A program made the translations under genes and the position numbers. From Byssothecium circinans (lineage: Eukaryota; Ascomycota; Dothideomycetes; Pleosporales; Massarinaceae): a stretch of 64,000 bases of DNA. Each line of letters opens with the position of its first letter. Position 1 is the first letter of the stretch. This document shows, piece after piece, positions 43,383 to 55,558 of this stretch. Under the pieces are notes generated by a model. That model was given only the letters and a program-made list of their open reading frames with translations. It did no database searches and was not told where the DNA came from. The stretch covers positions 58,102 through 122,101 of the forward strand of contig ML977045.1 of assembly GCA_010015675.1 (NCBI GenBank), read 5' to 3'.

Positions 43383-46300
43383 ATGACTAGCCGATCCGCG
43401 GGAGCGCCTTCAACTAGTGAGAATCTGCGCGCTGCCATTTGCATGTTAGCCTGGATTACAAAGCGTCCGCATGATCTGGATGAACTACTGCCAGGAAATG
43501 ACAGAAGCGGTGTCGAAAGCAATGACAATCTTCCTACTGGAGCGAGACCGCCAACAACCGAAGTTGGTGCTACAGTTTCAGCCATTGATAGTGACTTCGA
43601 GGATTCGGCCGAAGATCTTGAGGTCATTGAGGATGATGAAGGGATGGACGAGCAGTCGTATCTCGCAGTATTACAAGACAGGGTCCTCGATCGCCTGGCC
43701 GAGACACTTGCGCGATTCAAGTCAGACCCAAAAGAACGTAGGCTATTTCCCGTCGACTCCAAGCATGTCTCAAGCACTATGATGATCGTATATCCCCAGT
43801 TAACGAGGGTTATGTTGCTGTGTGCGAAGAACGAAGGATTAGACCAAGGAGGCACTAGCGAGGACACAGAGTTCCTTGATTCATGGAGGAAATGCATGGA
43901 ATGCATATCAAAGAGAGGTAATCTGATCTATCTTACCTTGATGGCCATATCATGACATTTTTTCTAGGGCCCGCGGCAGAGGAGGCTAAAGCATCTTTGT
44001 TCACTTTAGTCCTCTATTACCAACAGCCACGAATCACTTACTATCTCAAGAAGCTGCAAAATGCATTCACCGACAGCAAAGTTTCCAAAACCCCACCACA
44101 TTCCAACAAAGCAAATCTGTCGGAGAATTGGCTCCGGGAACTGGATAGCATTAAATATCATTCGTGGGTCGACGACAACGGGAACAAGTTCAAGATACCA
44201 GTCGGTTCATCCACTAGAGTCGATGCAGAATCCGAAACTGCTATGACAGGTGGTAGTTGGGAAAACATCAATGACGAAGTTGGTGACATTTTTGACAAAG
44301 TTGAGAAGCTTTCTCAATTCAACCTGGTAGATGACGCTGCAGCTCCATTTACAGACTCACAGGCATCCCTACTCAAAGAGCTGATGACCATTACTCTCAG
44401 TCATTGGAAGAGCGTCCGCCATCGGTCAGCGATCAAAGCAAAGCTGCAAAACCGATTTCGGGACGCGAAACAGGGGCATAAACGACAGAAGGTTGTCATA
44501 ACGGCCCTCAAGTTCCTTTGCCGAGTCTATCTTAGCGTCGTGACATTCATCGATGCGGCGGAGAAGACGTCAATGTTCCAGTCAATCGAATGTGTCCCGA
44601 TCCAAGTTCCTCCACAGCAGTCTCAACGTGACCCATCTCGAGAGACTCCCATGGAAGTGCTCAAGAGCTTAAGAATCGAAGTCACGGGTAACGGCTGGGC
44701 CGACCACCTGCAACAACAGAGGACCAAGGTCGATTTTTACAGATTCAGAGAGCAGAAGCGCCATATGCACGCCGAGCTTCAACTATTGTATAATTACGAT
44801 GCCTTTTATTCACCCAGAGACGAGGGATCCTACGTACATCCCTACATTGGGTGCAGTAAGCGCTGCTGCCTACTCTGCTACTGCTTCATTCTAGCCCATG
44901 GCGGATTCAAGCTTCGAGGCACGCATGAAACAATCATGGGGAAATGGGAATTGCCAACCATTTTCCCCAGTGCAGAGTCACGTGCCGAGTTCCAGTCAGC
45001 CTCTGAGCATTTGTTCCGCATCATCATCGCTATTCTACAAAATCTGTTTCGGAAGTCCTTCCCTCCTACTTCTCTCGAGCTCCTCGCCCAATCTTCAGCA
45101 GCGCTGTCAACAGCGCGAACCGTTTCTGATCAAGAGTTGGGCCAGATGGAAAAATCGGAGCTCAATCTACGGTAAGTAGTTACCTATTGCTCTCTCCATG
45201 TGATTAGCTAATGGATCCAAAAGACAAATGATGATGATGCCTATGGTGACGGATGATGGCGTGCTCATTACCCAAACACCAGGAAAGCCAGGATTTGCCT
45301 ATGTCATGGGCGGAGCACTAGGGAAAGGCCGTGAAATGTCGCTTCCAGAGGCCGAACTCTACAAAGACAACCACATTCGTTCGAAACTGGGCCTAGAGAG
45401 GCGAGAAGAAATGCCTGCAAAACAAATATCCGCCCTGAGGGTTTGCAGGCGTTGTGAACGTCCATCTCGTCTTCGCTGCTCAGCATGCAGAATGAGCTAT
45501 TGCTCTACGTCTTGTCAACGCAAAAACTGGAAGCAGCATGTCTTCGTCTGCGCGGTCAGGAATCGGCCCAACGACTTTGATCGTCTGGGCATAATTCTTT
45601 CGAAGCTTGGCATGTTGCGAGATGAAGCGGCCCGTTCGCAGTTACTTGTAGACCTCTTCTCGGATGATCATCTTTGCAGGGCCTTTGGTTTCGTCAATTG
45701 CTTCGACGATGAGGAAGTTGCGAACCTGCTTTGCATCTACAGTCATCTGAAGCACATTTTTCAGTGCAAATTTAATCGGATTGAAATAGGTCGAGGGAAC
45801 TTGGGCAGTTTTATCGAAGCTTGGGCCAGATTCCAACATGCTAGCGACGGGGACGCCTCCTCCGACTACCAATGCATCCCGTGGTATCTCGCCAGACGAG
45901 CTTTAGGTTTCGATGTCCCAAACTGGGAGGGACAGTACGTATACCAAATCTTGGGTATGAGAAATGCAGAGTGCACCTTCTCCCTCCGACCTGCTGACGA
46001 GGATCCGACGCCGCTGTCTCCTGCCGAGAGCACTGTGCTATCGCTGTATACGCATCTCTTCAGACGCTTCAACAACGTCCCAGACGTGTACAGTTCAGAG
46101 TGGATAAATTTCGGGTTCTGCTTCTGCAGGGATAAGGACCAGAGAGATTCACTTGCGAACATGTACATCGAACTCGCTAAGAGCGGAACGTCCCTGGGCG
46201 AGATCGCACAGGCCTGGGAGACGTCGTCGCTTTCCCATTTGATGCAAGGTAAGGGCATAGACCTCGCTTTTACCGAGGCGAATGGAATCGGTTTCCACCG

Positions 46301-46793
46301 CCCAGACGTTGACGAGTTTGGCATATACCGGCTCATAGCTGAGGTCACTCACACCGTATCCGGTCGGTTTTGCGACTGTTTCAGACCCAAGGGTGCTTGC
46401 CATCCAAAGCACGAAACACACCTCAGTCGGGAAAGCGAGGGAGACTATGGCTTCCACGGCACGAACGCTTGGGAACGGTGGCAGTTACTCAACTTCTACA
46501 ACTATGTCTTCCGGCGTCCCGGCTTCGATGCCCGCAGGATGCAGCGCGCAAAGCGACATCCCGGTGGCGAGGCGCTCGAGGGGTACTTGGACTCGCTCGT
46601 TTCTGATTTCCGCAGGAAGATGGGAAATAGGTACTTGGCAGATGCTATGTTTCCGAAAATAAGGGGGAGGTTGGTATTCCCGGATGGTCGGGGCCACTGC
46701 TACTGTGTTGTTCATGATGTGTGGACCTCTGAGGGTTTGGACTGGAGAATTCCGGGGTTCTTTGACACATTTGTGGAGGAAAATCGAGCTTAG
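43383..46793 (+). CDS. OTT_1508-like deaminase fused to a MYND zinc finger
   Basis: Three exons (43383-43917, 43968-45171, 45224-46793) give 1102 residues. The second intron has a strong GTAAGT donor and a GCTAAT branch site and joins two long frames in phase, so they are one gene. The N-terminal half is helical with an acidic stretch. Near residue 445 comes HAELQLL, then YIGCSKRCCLLCYCF and a GTHETIMGKWELP end: the HAE...CxxC zinc and proton-shuttle layout of the OTT_1508-like branch of the cytidine-deaminase fold, known from fungi and bacterial polymorphic systems. Near residues 650-690, CRRCERPSRLRCSACRMSYC...KQHVFVC is a complete MYND finger, a protein-interaction module. The long C-terminus is unrecognised. 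A nucleic-acid or nucleotide deaminase is inferred; the substrate is unknown. Confidence 0.85.
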
Positions 46794-47109
46794 GAGAAGA
46801 GACTTGGGAGAGCGAAGCTCTATTGTCTTGGGGTGAGATCAGGTGAGACTATATACTGTACACAGAGCTGGGAGAACAATCCTCCGATCACCTGACCAGC
46901 CTTCATATACCCACCGCGACACAATTGGAGTGATACACTGTGGAATAGTACGGGCTACAAGGAACCTTAGATTGATTTTGCGGAGCGAGGAACGAGCGTA
47001 GTCTTTTCGTAATACCAGTACGTACTCCATACTCCGAAACTTTTAGTAATACTAGTACTCCATACTCCGAAATCTCCAATCCGTTAGCGGTCGCAATAAC
47101 TCGAACGCC
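46794..47109. other. Convergent 3' intergenic region with a 27-bp repeated motif
   Basis: The deaminase gene and the minus-strand rhodopsin-domain gene converge here. 46975-47001 holds a 27-bp sequence (core GCGGAGCGAGGAACGAGCG) found again exactly at 62631-62657. Just after it, a TACTCCATACTCCGAAA unit occurs twice near 47,024-47,072. No terminator structure could be assigned. Confidence 0.6.
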
Positions 47110-48426
47110 TTACTGAATCATCCTCTGCCTCGAACTGTGGGAAACCACAGACGAAAAATCCGGCGCTACGTCCTCTGACACGTGGGATGCTGAGCGCGAC
47201 CGCCTCAATAGTTTCGCCGGTTCGGTGGCTCGACTCGGGAGTGGAACTGTCGCGCTCGACTTCTTGGAGAACACACTCAATTCCACTGCAGTAGACGACT
47301 GTGGCTTGGTATTCTGGGACGAGCCATTATGGGTGTCGGTAGGGGTTTTGCTGAATCCCATACCACCCGTGGTGAAGTCGGTCACGAATTGTTTGAGCAT
47401 CGGTATCGTTACCGACATCAACGAGTACCCCAGCAGGACCTGCTGCCAGACTGCTGTATCCGCGATGCCGACGCCGGTGCTGTCGTTTGAGATGAAGCGC
47501 GTCGAGGTGACGAGGTACACGATGATAAATGCGACGGTGCTGAATAGTCAATCAGCGAGACGGACGCATGAGCGAAGGAGGATGGCTTACGGAAGGCGGA
47601 GAGAGAAGATGACGGCGACGAGTAACTTGCGCGACCATGCCATATTGGAGCCGATGAGGAATATGACGGGTAACACCACGATCGTGGACTCGAGCAGCGC
47701 CTCTAGTATGAAAATCGCTCGAAGCCGGCTTATCTGGTATGTGTAAGTGGTTTGCGCATTCCCAATGAGACGAGGGCGGCGGACATGATTAGGACATTGC
47801 ACGTTCTGCGGGCCAGAGACGACGTAGTTGGGTGAACAGTTGACGGAAATTGCCAGTGCAGACGCTGCACCCCAGGCGCAGACAATCGCGATGGTGATGT
47901 TGCTGGTCAGCCATTGCTTTTTGAGGTCGACGGTGAATATCGTCCGGATCGAGAGCAAAAGGGAGCATTTCGCAAGACAGAGGGCGATGACGAGGAGAAT
48001 CCGACTTGCGAAGAAGGCCTTCAAGATGGATAAGTAGGTATTCTTGATGAGGCATCGGGGTGTTACCTTTGCCATGTGGGGAAGATCTCCAGGGTCGACA
48101 ATCGAGATAGCTTTCCCCAGCCCATTGTGGTATGATATGAAAATGCATATCCACTGGCCGAGGCCGATAGTCTATTGTAGCTGGTTAGTAAATTCTTCCA
48201 GAGACTAGACTAGTGGACGATGTTGGAGACTAACTTTTGCACAGACGAGGACTAAGTCGTCGAGACCCCACCGGTGCCACTTAATGACTGTGATGCGCAC
48301 GAAGAGGACCAGGAAGGAAAACACTAAACCGAGAGTAGCTGCGATGAAGATCGGGGCTCCATGGTCCGTCTTCGTAACAGTAGCAAACCGATTTCCGGTG
48401 AGCGGTGCTGGAGATGGTAGTGGCAT
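47110..48426 (-). CDS. SAT4/rhodopsin-domain integral membrane protein
   Basis: Five exons on the minus strand (48426-48235, 48171-48067, 48018-47785, 47733-47591, 47539-47110) give 367 residues, introns 48-63 nt. ATG 48426 leads into PIFIAATLGLVFSFLVLFVRI, then LARE-like helices: SRILLVIALCLAKCSLLLSI, NITIAIVCAWGAASALAISV, IFILEALLESTIVVLPVIFLI and TVAFIIVYLVTSTRF. The SRLRAIFILEALLE segment is typical of one subgroup of fungal rhodopsin-domain proteins. The 90-residue cytosolic tail is Ser/Arg-rich. Function is unknown; receptor-like roles are proposed for related PTH11 proteins. It is divergent to the permease, with 631 bp between the starts. Confidence 0.85.
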
Positions 48427-49057
48427 GGGTGCATTTGAAGCCAAATAGTAAAGACATAGAATAGCACTATGTATGAGAAGATTTTGAGGACGAGGTCAAG
48501 AAATACGGCGAAGCGAGCTCGAAATATCTTCACTGGGTTCTCATGGATGGATTGCTTCTTTGACAAACTCGTAAGGAGCGGTGGTCATCCAGCGACGCAA
48601 CCATGCCCTGTCGGTACGGCACGTCCGGAATGTCTCGGATAAGGTGATCATTGGAGGGAACCGGCATGCTAAGACAAAGATGAAGCCCATGGTAAACGTA
48701 ATTTTTCTTTTGGGATTGAAGAAGCGAATAACAAATGGTTGGCGGACGGCTGGGGAATTACCATTTGTTCCCCGGGGCCGTGTAGCAACCGTGGCGTCCT
48801 CACGGGACTCCCTGAGTCCTCGACGGCGGAGCCGAGACTCAGATTGAGTGCTCACACCGCCCCAATCAGGAGTGTGCTCGCGGCCGATCCTTGCTGCATC
48901 ATGCATGGGAACCAAGTCGCTTCACACCCCCCTTCCAACATTATGAAGCGGGCCTTGCCCGGCACCCAGACTCCTGGGTTTTGCTTTCTTTCAGCCCCAA
49001 CAAATAACGAACTCGTCGATTATTTTGTCTCATCCCGAAGGTGCAGATCCGGTAACG
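48427..49057. promoter_or_regulatory. Shared divergent upstream region, rhodopsin-domain gene / permease
   Basis: 631 bp between two divergent start codons. Short frames on both strands carry no motif. I saw no clear TATA or CCAAT arrangement. Confidence 0.4.
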
Positions 49058-50910
49058 ATGTCCAACCCACCTCTGAGCGAGGCCAAACCGTCCGCCGTTC
49101 AGGCCACGAATAGCGAGTATGAACACTCCGACAGCGATCCGGTGGTTTACACCAAAGGCGGTACTGCACATGATGGCGAAGATATGCACCGCATGGGAAA
49201 ATTGCAGCAATTGAGGGTATGTTGCTCTGATTCCCCGAACCCTCTCGCTCCGTCTAACCACCATGGCCAGCGCAACTTTCGGATTTCCTCTATTTTCGGG
49301 TATTCCGTCGTTATGGGATGCACCTGGGAGTATGCGCTTGTGTACGTCTCTCCATCAAGTTGACGTTAACTCGATTGACTTATCACCTTTATCAGCATCG
49401 TTGGCCTCTCCTTGCTGAATGGCGGCACCGCGGGCGGCATCTGGCTCTTCTTGATTGTCTGTTTTGGGATGTTCTTTGTGGTGCTCTCCCTGGCTGAGAT
49501 GGCTTCAATGTGAGTCCGACTGATGCGGGGACAGGTTCGCGCAAAGCTGATCGCGAGCAGGGCACCCACTGCAGGAGGCCAGTATCATTGGGTTTCTGAA
49601 TTCGCGCCGCCCAAACGACAGAAGTTCCTGAGCTATATCACCGGTGAGCAAACTCCTCTCCCATGGAAACAGAACAGAGGGCTGAGTTGGCGCAGGATGG
49701 TTTTCAGTCATCGGCTGGCAGGCAGCCATGGCAAGTACATGCTTTGCTGTCGCCCAGCAGCTTCAAGGGTTGATTGCCTTGAATGTGGCAGACTACACCA
49801 TCAAAGGCTGGCATAGTACGCTCCTTGTTATCGCCGTGGCAACGTTTGCAATCCTTTGGAATACACTCCTTGTCCGGACACTTCCACTGATGGAAGGCAT
49901 TGTAATGATCCTCCACGTATTCGGATTTGTCGCCTTCGTCGCTGTACTCTGGGTTCTGGCTCCTCGATCCGATCCCAAGGTGGTTTTCACGGATTTTCAA
50001 GATAATGGTGGCTGGGGAAACATCGGCCTCTCATGTCTTGTGGGATTGACCGGCCCCGTCATTACCCTGATTGGAGCGGACTCGGCGTGTCACCTGTCAG
50101 AAGAGCTCAAGGATGCATCGTGGGCACTTCCAAGATCCATGGTAGCTACGGCCCTCCTCAACTATACGCTCGGCTTTATTATGACCATCACTGTCATGTC
50201 CACCCTTGGAGACGTTGAAGACATTCTCGCAACCGCAACTGGGCAGCCTTATATTCAAGTCGTTTTCAACGCAACGCAGTCGCGCAAAGGAACATCCGTC
50301 ATGACTGCCTTGGTTGCTACGCTGCTTCTCTTTGCTGCCGTCAACCTGGCGACGACAGTGTCGCGTCAGCTCTTTGCGTTTGCACGAGACCGAGGACTTC
50401 CCGCCTCACAATGGCTTTCGCATGTGAGTTACTCCATTGTCTCATTCAAAACCCGACTAAAACTAATGCCCTCAGGTTCCGACGGGCTGGGACATCCCGC
50501 TGAATGCAGTTATCGCGACATTGACCATCACCACGTTGCTCAGTCTCATCATCATCGGCTCGTCTATCGCTTTTAACGTGATCATCTCGATCGGACAAGT
50601 CGGCACTGTGGGCTCGTACATCTTTGCTATTTCATGCATTTTCAGAAAACGTGTGGTCGGCGAACCACTCCTGCCTTCTCGGTTCAGTTTAGGCCGAGCT
50701 GGCTTGGCCATCAACACCATCGCATTGTGTTTTCTAGCCGTGGCATTTGTCTTTCCTTTCTTCCCGCTGAACAAGAATCCCACTCCCGCCGAGATGAATT
50801 GGAACGTCCTCGTTACGGGTTTCACTCTGGTGGTGGCTGTGATTTATTATTTCGTCCGAGGACACAAGACCTATGCAGGCCCAGTGGAATATGTTCGGCG
50901 CAACGAGTAG
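49058..50910 (+). CDS. APC-superfamily amino acid / choline / GABA-type permease
   Basis: Six exons (49058-49216, 49271-49341, 49396-49509, 49561-49643, 49696-50423, 50476-50910) give 529 residues. A hydrophilic N-terminus is followed by helix 1 (FGYSVVMGCTWEYALV), GLSLLNGGTAGGIWL, the conserved EMASMAPTAGGQYHWVSEFA signature of fungal amino-acid/choline transporters, SACHLSEELKDASWALPRSM (the cytosolic loop typical of this group) and about 12 membrane segments to YVRRNE. It would import an amine or amino acid across the plasma membrane. The substrate cannot be fixed from sequence. The next gene, a P450 on the same strand, begins 265 bp downstream. Confidence 0.93.
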
Positions 50911-51083
50911 GAAAGCATCGAAAAGCATCGAAAGCATCGAATAGTAATGCATCTTGTCACGGCTGCTGTATACAATAATATTTGTTCACTGTAAATAGTT
51001 CGCATGCGCTAAGGTAAGTTTTGTTATTACCTAAGAACTACCCTTCGGAGAAGAGCATCGGGTGGGAGTGCGGGGCCCTGCAG

Positions 51084-51089
51084 TATAAA
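51084..51089 (+). promoter_or_regulatory. TATA box candidate for the downstream P450
   Basis: TATAAA lies 92 bp before ATG 51176, downstream of a GC-rich patch (GTGCGGGGCCCTGCAG). Distance and orientation fit a fungal core promoter. Confidence 0.45.
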
Positions 51090-51175
51090 GCGATAGCGTG
51101 ACTTAACCGAGCATGCAATGGAAGAGGTGAAAAGCACGAACATTTCCTCGCAGGGTTGCAACTCGACCCCGCAAA

Positions 51176-52764
51176 ATGGCATTTCTCTCTGTTCTAGCCG
51201 TCTCAATTTCCCTCGCTTTACTGGGATATCGCTATATTATCTACCCGGCGTTCCTCTCGCCTCTTTCAAAAATCCCCAATGCTCACTTTACTGCCTCATT
51301 TTGTCCCTGGTGGATGCGGTGGAACCGCAGGGGCGGCCGCGAGGGAATCTATTCGATCTATGAGGCCCACCAACAGAAAGGCTCCATTGTTCGTTTAGGG
51401 CCGAATGAGGTCAGCGTTGCTTCGATCGATGGTCTGCGCAAGGTTTATGTAGGCGGCTTCGAGAAACCGAGATGGTATGCTGAGCAATTCATGCATTACC
51501 AGACGCCAAATCTCGTTTCGATGGTGTCGCCCAAAGAGCATGCAGAGCGTAGACGCGCGCTCTCCCATGTCTATTCGAAATCCTACCTTCTGAACTCAAA
51601 GGATATACAGGTTATCTCAGCCGCCATTATATTCGAGAGACTGTTGCCAATTCTTGAAGCTCGTGCTCAAGGTGGTGCTCCCGTGGATCTATACCAAGTC
51701 AATCGAGCTGTTGGCTCAGACTTCATGTCGGCGTACGTTTTTGGCATTCGGAACTCAACAAATACCATCTGTGACGCGACTCATGGCCAAGAGCTTTTCT
51801 CCAAGATCGACGCACTGCTGCGCAACCTGTCGAGTGGTCAGAAGGTCAGACAAGAGGTCGAGGCTTTGGGGCTCTGGCATTGTCAGGCTGCCAGCCTACT
51901 TCTACAGCAGCCGTCTTCGCCCCAAAAAGATCTGTCGCACCTGTCAACAGAACCAGTAGTCTTTGCCTCTCTTCAAAACCGCCTCCCCAAAAGTCAGAGA
52001 GCGAATCTAGCTATCAACCCAGGCGTCGCGTCGGAAACCCTCGATCATTTTATGGCTGGATCAGAAGGCACCAAGACCACACTGACGTTTCTGCAATGGG
52101 AATTATCGAAACGACTACCAATGCAAGCCCGTCTGCAGAAGGAGCTGTCCACCTTAAACCCTCCCATCAAGCCCGATTTCCGAATGCAGGGGAATGCATG
52201 CGGGCATCAAGAGTCTCAACTACTACCAAGTTTTCAGGCCTTGGATGCTCTGCCCCTTCTTGACGCCATCGTCCAAGAGTCGCTTCGTGTCTACCCAGCA
52301 TCGCAGGCACCGCAATTTCGGGTCACGCCGCCCGGCGGCTGCACCATTGACCAACGTTTCTATGTCCCAGGCGATGTCCAAATAAGCACCGCCGTGTTCT
52401 GTATGCATCGCAATGAAGCCGTATTCCCAGATCCTGCCTCATGGAAACCCGAGCGCTGGATGAAAGAGCAGGATCCAGCGCGGATAGAAGAGATGAGGCG
52501 TTGGTTTTGGGCGTTTGGAAGTGGGCCGAGGACATGTATCGGGAGACATTTTGTCATGCTAGGTATGTGCACTTTGCGCACATCTGGTGAGGTTGTGAAG
52601 CTGACCTGCATTTAGTGATGAAGATAATGGTCGCCGCTGTCTACACGAATTATACCACTAGTATCGTCGACGACGAAGGGATGGAGCAAGCAGATACCTT
52701 TCTTGGGCATCCTATAGGGGAGAAATTAATGTTAAAATTGAGCCCTCTACGAAAATCACTATAG
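51176..52764 (+). CDS. Cytochrome P450 monooxygenase
   Basis: A long exon (51176-52562) and a short one (52616-52764) give 511 residues. The N-terminal anchor is MAFLSVLAVSISLALLGYRY. I-helix MAGSEGTKTTLTF has the acidic residue and Thr expected for oxygen activation. K-helix ESLRVYP, then KPERWM and heme loop FGSGPRTCIGRHF with the axial Cys are all present, so it looks functional. The last exon is joined by a GTATGT...TTTAG intron just after the heme loop. It resembles fungal E-class P450s of secondary or xenobiotic metabolism. It lies some 11 kb from the PKS with unrelated genes between, so membership in that cluster is doubtful. The adjacent permease may supply or export a related compound, which is conjecture. 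Confidence 0.92.
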
Positions 52765-53995
52765 TAAGAGAAGCCTTTAGCTTGATTCACTCTATTTACT
52801 ATACTATTGCCGACGGCCCGAAGAGAAGCATTACGCATCATTTTGTGTTCCAAGTTGTAACATTCTGGATTTCGAGAGTGGACCATTGGTGATGATATGA
52901 GAAGGAACAAGGTGCCCAAGGACCAAGGACATATGATCAAGTGCTTGCGTGGGTGGATCATTTGCGGACGGAGTAGCTCAGCAACCCGAAAATTGCTTGA
53001 GACACGCTGTGTTTATGGAAGACGGTGCTTCTCTGCGTAATGCACAGCAGATCCAGAAGCTCCACGATCTGTATGATACAAACAAGATGTGCTGACCTGC
53101 TAACTCTGTTCCCTTTCTCTATCAGAACGTCAGCGAAGCGATGAGAAAAGTGTTAGTTTCAACTTTGACCGACCTTAAGCCAGCGAAATCTTGGGAAAGG
53201 CTACCATAGCGCTTGCAAACAACAGGCATGCGCGATGGCAGGCTGCTACTTCCTTTGCGCTTGTCAGCGTGTCGTGCCAACTGAGTGCAAGCAGTCGACG
53301 AGCACGTTATTTGCACCTGGCGGCAGGTTGTTGAATATCGCAGTGCTGATGAACATGTTATTGGATGTCGCGGTGCTGGCACGAGGAACGCTGTGTCAGC
53401 CTGGACACTGTGCGAATATACCGTAGGCTAGCACACTCAGAGGCTCTTAGCAATAACGAATCACTTACTTCAACGCGCGCAGCAAATTTCTGTAAGCACC
53501 GGCGACGCGACTACGGACGCTAGGCTGCCCTGTGTGACTGCATGATATCTTACTTCTACCAGGCCGGCTACGACGCCTCCAAATACAACCTAACGGCGCC
53601 GCGCGAACTCTCAAAAAGCGGAGTGGCAGCGATATATAGAGCGCCGATGTTACCATCTTCAGAAACTATACAGTTGAATTTTGTTGGGTTGACTGGCGCG
53701 TGGGTCATGATAGCCAATTGCCTCAAATAAGCTTCTCATCCGTACGTATCACTTTTGAGGGCTGCGCAATCCCTTTTGCACAAGGCGTGGGCGGAAAGTT
53801 TCAGTAAGGAATGCTGTTGGAAGCCATTGCATGTCGTGTTACATGATCGGTTTTCGACAGCCAGTCACTGCATGGCACGTAGCTGCTCGCCACATAACCC
53901 CACACCTGGCCGTTCTGTCTTTTGAGACTTTCACATCGCGACTCATTATCAAAACCTTAACTCTGTAACAGCTATCTGAAAGCTGACTCACATAA
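52765..53995. other. Intergenic, no supported gene
   Basis: Short frames exist (for example 62 codons from ATG 53542), but without motif or convincing splice sites. No repeat was recognised. Confidence 0.4.
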
Positions 53996-54996
53996 ATGGC
54001 GCCGGCCTTTGAAGAGTAGGTCTGACTTTAGGGATTAATTTGGCTGAGCTAAAGCCTAGCAGCTTCATACTATCCCATCAATTCACCTTCTTTGTTGGCC
54101 ATGAAGGAAAGCCCGTCGTGGTTCATGCGGCTGCGATCGCTGCTGCTAGCCAACAATTAGATGCGCTCATCAATGGTGGAATGGAGGAATCTGAAACGCG
54201 TTGCGCAAGGCTCAAAGACGTTCGGGTTGACGACTTCATCCGGTTTTGCGAATATGCTTATCGCGGGGACTACACGGTACCTTCGTGGGAAGAAGTGCCG
54301 CCGGATCCAAGCTGTATGTCTGGTACGAACCAGCGGAACAGGGATGAGGATGATTCGTGGACCTGGGGAGCATCCAAGAAGAAAAAGAGCAAGAAGGGGA
54401 GGATAGTTACTCCCATCTGGGACGAAGAAGTGCCTGCTACAGCATGGGAGGAGCCTATTCTTGAGCCAAAAGTTGTTGAAGAGGTGCATGAAGTACCTGA
54501 AATACAACCTGAAAGGAGGATTCTCTCGAGAACGGCGTTGCGCACTCAGTTTCATAGCCGGAACTACTTGCAGGACGGCGGTACAAAAGCGTTGATCCTT
54601 CAGCACTTCGAACCGAAACCAAATAGTAACGTGAGCCAAAACTTCACGCCGGTTCTCCTCGCCCACGCACGACTTTACTGTTTCGCGACCCTACGTCTGA
54701 TAGCGCCACTCAAAGCGCTGACCCTCGATAAGCTACATAAGACACTCATGGGCTTCAAGTTGTATACACAACGCGTTGGAGACATCATAGAGCTTGCGAG
54801 ATACGCATACTCGAACCAAGATCTGCCGGACAGGAATGATGACGGAACCGTGGATGATCTGAGGAAACTCGTGGTTGAATACATTGTGTGTGAGATTGAC
54901 ACAATCGGAAAATGTGACGAATTCGTCAGGTATATGGAGGATGGCGGTGAGTTTGTAGGAGACTTCTGGAAGTTGGCGAGGGACTATATGGCCTAA
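53996..54996 (+). CDS. BTB/POZ-domain protein
   Basis: The long frame lacks a proper ATG. A 44-nt intron (54016-54059, GTAGGT...CCTAG) joins it to a six-codon first exon from ATG 53996 and gives 318 residues in frame. After the splice it reads SFILSHQFTFFVGHEGKPVVVH, then AAIAAASQQLDALINGGMEE and FIRFCEYAYRGDY, which is the BTB/POZ fold. A Lys/Trp-rich linker (about residues 110-165) and a helical C-terminal half follow. Fungal BTB proteins of this kind are numerous and usually of unknown role; some act as Cullin-3 adaptors. There is no MATH, BACK or Kelch domain. The short first exon is the least certain part. Confidence 0.8.
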
Positions 54997-55558
54997 TGCA
55001 TGTGAACTATGGGTTCATTTTCCTACAATATGGGTCTTGTTTGTTAGATTTGGATCGAAATCCTTCATTCGTACTGCGTCAGTTGAGTGTCGTACCAATG
55101 ATAACTGCCTTGCGACGGTGTGTCCATATGCCTCCCCCATTATCAGAGAAGACCTCGCCCCCTGTGCAAGGTAAGAGCGGGTGCTGGTCGGCCAACCTTG
55201 TTGTTGGTGGTGGCAAACTGTGCGCGACGCTCCAATAATTACAAGGTTTCATAACAAGCATTGCTTACGTAGTGAGCCGACGCGAACGGCGGTTCTAACT
55301 AGCGTGTGGTTAAACAGAGTGCAAGTGGGATAGGATGTGGGTTTGCATAGTTTACTCGAATTTGGTGGATCGGTCATGGGTGGCTCTCGGTCGACTGAAA
55401 TTTCCGGAAATGCATACAGGGAAGCCCTTCGGCCCTGAACCCCAACCTGCCCCTCCCACACTATTCAAGCTTGATGAAGAACAGTTTTAATCCCTAATTC
55501 TAGCTGCTAATTTAAAGAAGCAGCAGAAGGATCCTACCATCTGTTAAAGATTACAAAA
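54997..55558. other. Convergent 3' intergenic region
   Basis: Lies between the BTB gene and the minus-strand ankyrin/CorA-like gene. No coding pattern or repeat was seen. Confidence 0.4.

Noticed and set aside
45228..46793. MYND protein as a separate gene starting at ATG 45228
   Set aside because: A strong GTAAGT...AAAAG intron at 45172-45223 joins it in phase to the deaminase frame, and the upstream frame has no other good end.
49523..52764. Permease and second P450 as members of the PKS cluster
   Set aside because: At least four genes with no metabolic flavour lie between them and the PKS; kept as a separate pair.
53542..53730. 62-codon ORF
   Set aside because: Isolated, no motif, no intron signals that extend it.
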